Origin: CAXBBB01 sp963815505
Lineage (GTDB): Bacteria; Bacteroidota; Rhodothermia; Rhodothermales; BA12
NCBI GenBank assembly: GCA_963815505.1
Contig: CAWFGU010000022.1
Location: forward strand, 310,001-374,000
Direction: 5' to 3'
DNA length: 64,000 nt
Shown in pieces: positions 57,458 to 64,000 of this stretch. Every line of letters starts with the position of its first letter. Position 1 is the stretch's first letter. The translations under genes were made by a program, and so were the position numbers. The notes beneath the pieces are model-generated. The model was not told where the DNA came from. It saw nothing but the letters and a program-made list of their open reading frames with translations, and did no database searches.

Positions 57458-58872
57458 TCGGCACCTCCGGTGTTGGCCTGTTGCAAACGCTCGAGAAGCG
57501 CGTTGCCCCACTTATAGATCGGACCGGCGCCCATCGTCACGACGACATCGCCCGGCTGGACGGTGCGGTCGAGTTCAGCGCCGAGTTGGTCCATCGACGG
57601 CATATAGACGACGCCTCGGTGCCCGTTGGCGCGGGCCTGCTCGGCGAGTTGCGATCCGTCGACGTTGGGATACTGCTCCTGCGTTTCGCGCGCGCCGTAG
57701 ATCGGGGTGAGGATCAGCACGTCGGCATCGAAGAAGGCGCGCGAGAAGGCGTCCATCAGATCGTGCGTGCGGCTGTACAGGTGCGGCTGGAAAACGGCGA
57801 CGATACGTCGGCCCGCGAACGCGGTTTGGGCGGCTTCGAGCGCTGCCTCGACTTCGGTCGGATGGTGCGCATAGTCGTCGACGATGATCACGCTTTGGGC
57901 TTCGCCCTTGACCTGGAAGCGGCGGTCGACGCCGGTATAGGCCTCCAGCGCCCCGGCGATGTCGTCAAACCGCATGTCCAGTTCGAGCCCAACGGCGACG
58001 GCAGCCAAGGCGTTGCGCAGGTTGTGCAGGCCCGGCGACGGGAACGCGATCCGCCCCAACCGCTCCCCCTGCGAGACGACTTCGAACGTGGTGACGGCTC
58101 CATCGTGGCGCACGTCGTCGGCGCGCACGTCGGCTTGGCGGGAGAGGCCGTACGTGGTGACGCGCCTGCGGATGCGGCCCAGGATGCGCTGCACGCCCGG
58201 GTCGTCGAGGCAGGCGATGGTGACGCCGAAGAACGGGACGCTGTCGGCGTACTGCACGAAGGCGTCCTCAATCTCGATCAGGTCTTTGTACGTGTCGAGG
58301 TGATCGGTTTCGACATTGGTGATGACGGCGATGCTGGGCGTCAGGCGCAGGAAGGTGCGGTCGTACTCGTCGGCCTCGAGCACGACGATGTCGCCCTGCC
58401 CCGCGACGGCGTTCGAGCCAAACGCGCTGACCTTGCCGCCGACGATGATCGTCGGGTCAAAGCCGCCGCCCTGGACGACCAGTCCGGTCAGCGTCGTCGT
58501 CGTCGTCTTGCCGTGCGTACCCGCGATGCCGACGCCGTACTGCATCCGCATCAACTCGCCCAGCAGAACCGCGCGCTTGATAACCGGCAACCGGCGACGA
58601 CTCGCCTCCATCGTCTCGGCGTTGGCGTTGGGGTTGACGGCCGACGAGTAGACGACCGCGTCCACCTCGCCGACGTGTTTGGACGAGTGACCTTCGTAGA
58701 TCGTCGCGCCCAACTCGGCCAGGTGCTCGGTCACGGGCGACAGACTCGCGTCGCTGCCCGTCACGCCGTAGCCGCGGCGCAGCAGCACCTCGGCCATCGA
58801 CGACATACCGTTGCCGCCGATGCCGACGAAATGAACCGTGCGGATGCGTCCGAAAATGGGTTGTCGTCTCAT
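57454..58872 (-). CDS. murC: UDP-N-acetylmuramate--L-alanine ligase
   Basis: The cytoplasmic ligase adding L-alanine to UDP-MurNAc, 472 residues. It starts VHFVGIGGNGMSSMAEVLLRRGY (UDP binding), then the ATP loop GIAGTHGKTTTTTLTG near residue 110, LEADEYDRTFLRL, VITNVETDHLDTY and YAHHPTEVEAALEAA. The start at 58872 (MRRQPIF) is set by family; the longer frame runs back through a repeat element. It overlaps ftsQ by four bases. Frame intact. Confidence 0.97.
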   Translation of the reverse strand: MRRQPIFGRIRTVHFVGIGGNGMSSMAEVLLRRGYGVTGSDASLSPVTEHLAELGATIYEGHSSKHVGEVDAVVYSSAVNPNANAETMEASRRRLPVIKRAVLLGELMRMQYGVGIAGTHGKTTTTTLTGLVVQGGGFDPTIIVGGKVSAFGSNAVAGQGDIVVLEADEYDRTFLRLTPSIAVITNVETDHLDTYKDLIEIEDAFVQYADSVPFFGVTIACLDDPGVQRILGRIRRRVTTYGLSRQADVRADDVRHDGAVTTFEVVSQGERLGRIAFPSPGLHNLRNALAAVAVGLELDMRFDDIAGALEAYTGVDRRFQVKGEAQSVIIVDDYAHHPTEVEAALEAAQTAFAGRRIVAVFQPHLYSRTHDLMDAFSRAFFDADVLILTPIYGARETQEQYPNVDGSQLAEQARANGHRGVVYMPSMDQLGAELDRTVQPGDVVVTMGAGPIYKWGNALLERLQQANTGGAE

Positions 58873-58901
58873 CGCGTGGCCTCCATGAGTCGTGTGGTCA
58901 C

Positions 58902-59045
58902 CACAGGACCCCTCCGCCGCTGCGCGGCACCTCCCCTCCGAGAGGGGAGGACAGATACGGTGCTTTCGGTGATCGTATTCAGTGAACGCGAACACGTCCC
59001 CTCCTCTCGGAGGAGGGGTGCCCGAAGGGCGGGGTGGTTCAAGCA
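58902..59045. repeat. Dispersed paired-hairpin repeat, copy B (murG/murC)
   Basis: The same layout as the copy at 56578-56713: CCTCCCCTC-CGA-GAGGGGAGG (58929-58950) and CCCCTCCTC-TCG-GAGGAGGGG (about 58998-59018) with inverted ends, the right one reading GCCCGAAGGGCGGGGTGGTT. The core between the hairpins differs from copy A while the arms are kept. It fills the gap between murG and murC. Confidence 0.75.
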
Positions 59046-59059
59046 GTACGTCATCACAC

Positions 59060-60208
59060 TCACCCTATACCTCCATCAGAAACAGGCGCACCAGCCAGAG
59101 CCAGCACGCGCCGGGCGATGGCGTGAGCGGCTGCGGGGCGGGCCAGCGTGTCCAGCGCCGTTTTCATCGACTCGCGCTTGTCTGCGTCTCCTATGAGCGC
59201 CTGCACGTCGGGCACGAGTCGGGCGTCGAGGTCGGCTTCGGGAAGCAGGATGGCGGCTCCGGCGCGCTCCAGGCTGCGCGCGTTGTGCGTCTGGTGGTCT
59301 TCGGACACGTTGGGCGACGGCACCAGGATCGCGGGCGATCTGGGTGATCGCCAGTTCGCAGCACGTGATCGCTCCGGCGCGGCAGAGGACCACGTCGGCG
59401 GCGGCGTAGGCGTGCTGCATCTCGTCGAGGTATTCGAGCACGTGCAGCCGGTCGTGATCGGGCGCTTCGTCGAGCATCTCGGAGTAGTAATAGCTGCCCG
59501 TCTGCCAGACGATGTGGAGGTCGGGGTTGGCGTCGAGCAGCGTCGGCGCATGCTCGATCATCGCGTCGTTCAGGCGGCGGCTTCCGAGCGATCCGCCGAA
59601 CATCAGCAGGACCGTCGCCGATTCGGGAATGTCGTAGTGCGTCCGGCCCGCCGCGCGGTCGCCCGATTGCAGGATCTCGCGCGTCGGGTTGCCGCTCAGT
59701 TGCACGTCGGCACCCGCGAAAGCTTTGCTCGCTTCGGGGAAGGCGACGTGGATCTCGCTCGCTCTCTTGCTCAGCAGGCGGTTGGTCAGCCCGGCGAATG
59801 CGTTCTGCTCCTGGATCAGCGTCGGACGCCCCATCGCCTGCGCCGCGCCCAAGACCGGACCGGTCACGAATCCGCCCGTCCCGACGACGACATCGGCGTC
59901 AAAACCTTTGACGAGTTTCCACGCGTCCGAAAAGCCTTTGCCCAGCTTGAACGGAAACGTCAGCAGCTTGGGCGACAGGCTGCGCGGCAGTCCGGCGACC
60001 GTAATCGGCGAGATCGAGTAGCCCGCTTTGGGCACGGCCTCCCACTCCATCCGGTCGGTCGTCCCGGCGAACGTGATCGACGCGTCGGGCCGCAACGCTG
60101 GACCGCGTCGGCGATGGCGAGGGCCGGATAGACGTGTCCGCCGGTACCGCCGCAGGCGAACAGGATGCGCGGCGCGCGGTCGGTCGTGTTCAGGGTCGAG
60201 GTACTCAT
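59060..60208 (-). CDS. murG: UDP-GlcNAc:lipid I transferase MurG, two frame breaks
   Basis: The membrane-associated glycosyltransferase that turns lipid I into lipid II, about 380 residues. The start at 60208 gives RILFACGGTGGHVYPALAIADAV (loop 1, GGTGGH). A break near 60094 leads to DASITFAGTTDRMEWEAVPKAGY, GTGGFVTGPVLGAAQ, IQEQNAFAGLTNRLLS, LLMFGGSLGSRRLN and AAADVVLCRAGAITCCELA. A second break near 59335 leads to SPAILVPSPNVSEDHQTHNA, the donor-binding end. All motifs are present, so indel errors are the likely cause. Its ATG overlaps the ftsW stop by four bases. Confidence 0.93.
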
Positions 60209-61338
60209 TGGCTCTGACGCGATAGGTTGAGGAGGATGCCGGTCATCGCGCCCATCGCGACGATGGACGAGCCGCCGTAGCTGACGAACGGCAGCGGCTG
60301 CCCCGTGACGGGAAGCAGGCCGACGCTGACGCCCGCGTGGGCCAGGCCCGACAGCACGATCATCAGCGTGAAGCCGACGCCGATGAACAGGCCCATCGGA
60401 TCGGGCGCGTGCCGGGCGATGCGCAGAAAGCCGCGGAACAGCAGGATCACGAATGCGCCCAGGATCAGCAGCGCGCCGATCAGCCCGTACTCCTCGGCGA
60501 TGATGGCGAAAATGAAGTCGTTGTAGGGCGCCGGTAGGAAGTCGCGCTGGATGCTCTTGCCCGGCCCGACGCCGACGATCCCGCCCGACGCAATCGCGAT
60601 GCGCGCTTGGAGCGGCTGGTAGGCTTCGCGCAACTCGTCGCCGACGCCCTGCGCCTCGGTGTGCGTAGAACAGGCTGACGCCCAGCGCCTGCTCGACGCG
60701 CGCCGCACGCGCCGGAGAAAACGCCAGCAGCAGCATCGCCAGCGACAGCCCGATGGCTCCCAGCCCGGCCAGATGCAAGACGCGGACGCGGGCGACGAAG
60801 CACATCAGCACGACCGTCAGCAGCAGCAGCGCCGCCGTCGACAGGTTCTCCATGCCGATCAGCACGACCGTCGCCAGCGTCCACACCATGACCGGCATAA
60901 ACGCGTGCCCGAAGCTTTCGATGTACGACTGCTTCTGCGCCAGCAGCGTCCCGACGTAGAGGATGAGGGAGATCTTGGCCAGATCGCTGCGGCTGAAAGC
61001 TGACGCCGCCCAGACTCAGCCACCGCGCCGCGCCGCCGGTAACGGTCCCCCAGATGCCGACGACCGTCAGCAAGACGAGCGAGCCGATCAGCAGCCACCG
61101 ACTCACCCGCGCCAGCTTGTGGTAGTCGACGAGGCTGACGGCTCCCATCGCCGCAAATCGCGAGGCCGACCTTGACGACGTGCCGCCACATGAACGGATC
61201 GCTGCTGCTGCCGCTCTTGGTCGCCAGGAACGCGACCGCGCTGTACACCGCCGCCACGCCCCACGCCGCAAGCGCGAGCACGACCCAGATCGTGTAGCGA
61301 TCCGAAGCGGGTTTGACAGGATGAGTGGTTGCGGACAT
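60205..61338 (-). CDS. ftsW: Cell division glycosyltransferase FtsW, three frame breaks
   Basis: A SEDS-family lipid II polymerase of the divisome, about 375 residues and ten helices. The pieces in order are: SDRYTIWVVLALAAWGVAAVYSAVAFLA (61338 to about 61155), AMGAVSLVDYHKLARVSRWLL and GGAARWLSLGGVSFQP (to about 60996), SDLAKISLILYVGTLLAQK and ENLSTAALLLLTVVLMCFVA (to about 60662), then HTEAQGVGDELREAYQPLQARIAIASGGIVGVGPGKS, DFIFAIIAEEYGLIGALLIL and PLPFVSYGGSSIVAMGAM. Each joint is explained by a single-base indel. FtsW rather than RodA is inferred from position and the AIASGG/GVGPGKS spacing. Confidence 0.9.
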
Positions 61339-61366
61339 GGAGATGAAGTGGCGGCAGCGTGCGGTG

Positions 61367-61397
61367 CAGGGACGGCTCGGCGAGCCGCCCGTACGGG
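61367..61397. repeat. Dispersed hairpin plus CCCGTACGGG repeat, copy 1 (murD/ftsW)
   Basis: CGGCTCG-G-CGAGCCG (61373-61387) is directly followed by the palindrome CCCGTACGGG (61388-61397). The flanks CAGGG and GGGTC match the copy at 62819-62849, while the stem sequence differs in paired positions. Confidence 0.7.
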
Positions 61398-61402
61398 TCA
61401 GA

Positions 61403-62775
61403 TCAGAGGGCAGAGACGGCGTCGCGAAAGGCCTCGCCGCGGTGCTCGTAGTTCTCGTATTGGTCGAACGAGGCGCAGGCGGGCGAGAGCAGGACCACGT
61501 CGCCGGGTTCGGCCAGGGCGGCGGCGCAGCGGACGGCGTCGGCCATGTCGTCGGCTTCGACCGAACGGGGGGCGACCGATCCCAGGTCGCGCATCACCTT
61601 GCTGGCGCTCTCTCCGATGGCGACGACGCCGCGTGTGCGGCTAGCGACCAGGTCGCGCAGGCCCGCAGTAGTCGTTGCCCTTGTCGCGGCCTCCGGCGAT
61701 GAGGATGACCTTTTCCCTATCGAAGCTTTCCAAGGCGTACCAGACGGCGTTGACGTTGGTCGCCTTGGAGTCGTTGACGAAGCGCACGCCCTGATGCTCG
61801 CCGACGAGTTCGAGCCGGTGCGGCACGCCGCGAGAACGTGGCGAGGCTTTCGCGCACGATCTCGCTGCGCACGTCCATCACGCGCGCGGCGACGGCGGCG
61901 GCGAGGCTGTTGTACAGGTTGTGTCGGCCGCGGAGGGCGAGGGCTGTAGCGGGCATGAGTCGTTCGGTTTGAGAGTCGGGCGCGTCCGAGAGGCGGAGGC
62001 AGAGGTCGCCGCCGTCGATCCAGCCGCCCACCTGGAGCGACCGGTCGATGCTGATCGGCAGCAGTTGAAAAGGATGGTCGCTAGCGAGACGGGCGGCGAC
62101 GCGTTCGTCGTCGATGTTGTAGACCAGAGCGTCGCCGTCGGCCATGTTTTCGAACAGGCGGTACTTGGCGTCGGCGTAGGCATCGACCGAGCCGTCGTAG
62201 CGGTCCAGGTGGTCGGGCGTGATGTTCAGTAGAATCCCGACGCGCGGGCGAAACGCGTCGATGTGGTCGAGTTGGAAGCTGGACACTTCGAGGACTGCGA
62301 CGCCATCGGCATCCACATCCTGCGCGCCGTCCGAAAACGCCTGACCGATGTTGCCCGCGACCAGCGTCGGCCGTCCGTCGGCTTTGAACACGTGGCCGAG
62401 CAGGCTCGTCGTCGTCGTCTTGCCGTTGGTGCCCGTGATCGCGACGATGGGCGCGTCGCAGAACCACGACGCCGCCTCGATCTCCGACACGACCGGCGTC
62501 CCGCGCCCCAGCGCCGCCTGCACGATGGCCGCCGTCGTCGGCACGCCCGGCGATACCACCATCAAGTCGCACGCCAGCGACACCTCGCCGTGCCCGCCGA
62601 ACTCGACTTTGACACCGGCCGCCTCCATCTCCTCGCGCACGTCGGCCCGTTCGGCGCCGCTGTCCGTCAGCCGCACGCCCGCTCCCGCCGACGCGAGCAG
62701 CCGCGCAGCCGCAATCCCGCTGCGGGCAGCGCCCACGACGGTTATGCGTTTGGATTTGAGGTCGGAGAGGGTCAT
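61403..62775 (-). CDS. murD: UDP-MurNAc-L-alanine--D-glutamate ligase MurD, two frame breaks
   Basis: The cytoplasmic ligase adding D-glutamate to UDP-MurNAc-L-Ala, about 455 residues. It starts ITVVGAARSGIAAARLLASAGA, then the ATP loop IVAITGTNGKTTTTSLLGHVF, LEVSSFQLDHIDAFRPRVGILLNITPDHLDRYDGS and LALRGRHNLYNSLAAAV. A break near 61830 leads to PHRLELVGEHQGVRFVNDSKATN and VILIAGGRDKGNDY. A second near 61667, fixed by removing one T, leads to AGLRDLVAS, GESASKVM and LLSPACASFDQYENYEHRGEAF. Complete motif set, so a working gene with indel errors is likely. Confidence 0.93.
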
Positions 62776-62818
62776 GTGTGAGGCGAAGCGAAGAGCGTTA
62801 TCGCAGGTTGAGAGGCAG

Positions 62819-62849
62819 CAGGGGCGGATCCGGGATCCGCCCGTACGGG
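62819..62849. repeat. Dispersed hairpin plus CCCGTACGGG repeat, copy 2 (mraY/murD)
   Basis: GGGCGGATCC-G-GGATCCGCCC (62822-62842) shares its last three bases with the palindrome CCCGTACGGG (62840-62849). Same family as 61367-61397 with compensatory stem changes; the longer stem and the palindrome compete. Confidence 0.7.
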
Positions 62850-62873
62850 GCCGGAGGTATTGCCGAAGCGCGG

Positions 62874-64000
62874 TTATTGGATGCGCAGCGAGAGGATGGT
62901 CGCGATGGTGGTGACGGCGGTGATGATCCAGAAGCGCGTCACGATTTTGGCCTCGTGCGTGCCTTTGGCCTCGAAGTGGTGGTGCAGCGGGGCCATGCGG
63001 AAGACGCGCTTGCCGGTTCCCGTTCGCCGCTTGGTCCACTTGAAGTAGCCCGTCTGGATGATGACCGACAGCACCTCGGCGAAGTAGATGAAGCCCATGA
63101 TGGGCAGCAGCAGCTCTTTGCGAATCGTCAGCGCGACGATGGCGACGGCCGCTCCTAGCGCCAGCGAGCCGGTATCGCCCATGAAGACGGTCGCGGGGTA
63201 GCCGTTGAACCACAGGAAGCCGAAGCACGCGGCCGTCATGGCGGCGGCAAAGATGGCGCCCTCGCCCGCGCCGGGCAGGTAGATGACGCCCAAGAAGTCG
63301 GCCAGGATTTCGTTACCGGCGATGTAGGTCAGCGCGACCAGTCCGGCCGACACGAACGCCGTCACGCCGGTCGTCAAGCCGTCCAGCCCGTCGGTCAGGT
63401 TGACGGCGTTTGAGACGCCCGTCACGATGAAGACGGCGACGGGGATGTAGACGAGCCAGCCCCAGCCCTCGACGCCGAAGTAGCCGATGATGTCGTAGTC
63501 GAGCGGGTAGCTCAGGATCGGCAGGTGCGTGAACGTCTTCACGTCCTCGAACTGCGGCAGGAAGTAGAGCACGCAGCCGACGACCAGCCCCAGCGTGATC
63601 TGTCCGATCAGCTTGTAGCGCGCCGACAGGCCGTCTTTGTCCTTCTTGACCGTCTTGATGTAGTCGTCGACGAAGCCGAACGCGCCCATCCACGCCGTTC
63701 CCAAGACGCACAGCCAGACGTACGGGTTGTGGAGTTCGCCCCACAGCAGCGTCGATCCGATGATGGCGAGCAGGATGATCAGGCCGCCCATCGTCGGCGT
63801 GCCGCTCTTGTGCGCGTGGCTGACTGCTCCGGCGTCCTCGCCCTCGCGGACGCTTTCGCCCAGCTGCTGCACGCTCAGCCAGTTGATCATCTTGCGTCCG
63901 ATGAACAGCGCGATCAGCAGAGCGGTCAGCGCGGCGAGCGCAGCGCGGACGGTGATGAACTGGAAGATCTGAAAACCGGCCGGTTCGTAGGTCTCTTCGA
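62874..64000 (-). CDS. mraY: Phospho-MurNAc-pentapeptide transferase MraY (5' end outside window)
   Basis: The membrane enzyme making lipid I from UDP-MurNAc-pentapeptide and undecaprenyl phosphate. The frame is open to the window edge, where EPAGFQIFQFITVRAALAAL is still coding, so the first residues lie outside. About 375 residues are visible with the usual ten helices. Key motifs: AHKSGTPTMGGLIIL, FGFVDDYIKTVKKD (catalytic Asp pair), SNAVNLTDGLDGL, NGYPATVFMGDTGSLALG and FRMAPLHHHFE (HHH loop). It is the first dcw gene visible; murF and murE would be expected upstream. Confidence 0.97.
   Translation of the reverse strand, partial: EETYEPAGFQIFQFITVRAALAALTALLIALFIGRKMINWLSVQQLGESVREGEDAGAVSHAHKSGTPTMGGLIILLAIIGSTLLWGELHNPYVWLCVLGTAWMGAFGFVDDYIKTVKKDKDGLSARYKLIGQITLGLVVGCVLYFLPQFEDVKTFTHLPILSYPLDYDIIGYFGVEGWGWLVYIPVAVFIVTGVSNAVNLTDGLDGLTTGVTAFVSAGLVALTYIAGNEILADFLGVIYLPGAGEGAIFAAAMTAACFGFLWFNGYPATVFMGDTGSLALGAAVAIVALTIRKELLLPIMGFIYFAEVLSVIIQTGYFKWTKRRTGTGKRVFRMAPLHHHFEAKGTHEAKIVTRFWIITAVTTIATILSLRIQ

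Noticed and set aside
57481..59196. A 571-codon plus-strand frame opposite murC, and similar long frames opposite ftsA (55151-56563), ftsZ (53602-54822), uvrB (8365-10005) and pntB (44503-45918)
   Set aside because: All are complementary-frame shadows with histidine- and arginine-rich, motif-free translations lying on top of strong housekeeping genes.

Overview
The window is a GC-rich (by eye roughly 60-65% G+C), densely coded chromosomal segment with gene content typical of a Bacteroidota-related lineage, most plausibly the Rhodothermota / 'Bacteroidetes order II' group. The signs are a C-terminal type IX secretion sorting domain, a Rho factor with a huge disordered N-terminal insert, DUF3667, DUF6702, GWxTD and DUF4097-like proteins, a freestanding Rho-binding antiterminator, few Shine-Dalgarno sites and many small lipoproteins. 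The lineage assignment is inference; no rRNA or tRNA gene was recognised.

Layout. 0-3.9 kb: thymidine phosphorylase, a cysteine-free L31, a solo HEPN protein, a methyltransferase and a GH46 chitosanase lipoprotein, all on the minus strand. 4.1-7.7 kb: a T9SS-sorted repeat protein and a Fic enzyme. 8.1-14.9 kb: uvrB, a Uma2-type nuclease, lipoproteins, a protein of 16-residue glycine-rich repeats, shikimate kinase, a CAP-domain lipoprotein and a small membrane protein. 15-23.6 kb (minus strand): rho, folC coupled to a DUF3667-ankyrin fusion, ndk, a DTYKG-repeat protein, lipA and a heavy-metal-binding protein. 23.7-28.9 kb: HupE/UreJ, an M1 peptidase, a DUF6702 protein and lysine 6-aminotransferase. 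29-44 kb: a mixed region with a Rof-like antiterminator, a nitrilase, a GWxTD protein, fmt facing rnhB, a propeller histidine kinase, a carbamoyltransferase and a coupled membrane protein/THEP1-NTPase pair. 44-49.4 kb: three-part transhydrogenase and an S15-type hydrolase. 49.5-50.6 kb: a gene-poor stretch with inverted repeats and a broken HEPN-like gene. 50.7-53.6 kb: uvrA. 53.7-64 kb: a division and cell-wall (dcw) cluster on the minus strand in the order mraY-murD-ftsW-murG-murC-ftsQ-ftsA-ftsZ, with mraY cut by the window edge.

The dcw genes supply lipid I/II synthesis (MraY, MurG), UDP-MurNAc-peptide assembly (MurC, MurD) and the divisome (FtsW, FtsQ, FtsA, FtsZ). Two overlaps of 4 bp (ftsW/murG and murC/ftsQ) indicate translational coupling. 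Four other junctions hold dispersed hairpin repeats of two families, one of which shows compensatory stem changes.

A caution on quality: about a dozen genes are interrupted by single-base frame breaks although their conserved motifs continue in the next frame. They include uvrA, ftsW, murG, murD, ndk, lipA and rho, most of which should be essential or nearly so. I annotate these as single genes and regard the breaks as probable sequencing or assembly indels rather than real pseudogenes. No CRISPR array, prophage, intact insertion sequence, tRNA or rRNA gene was found.
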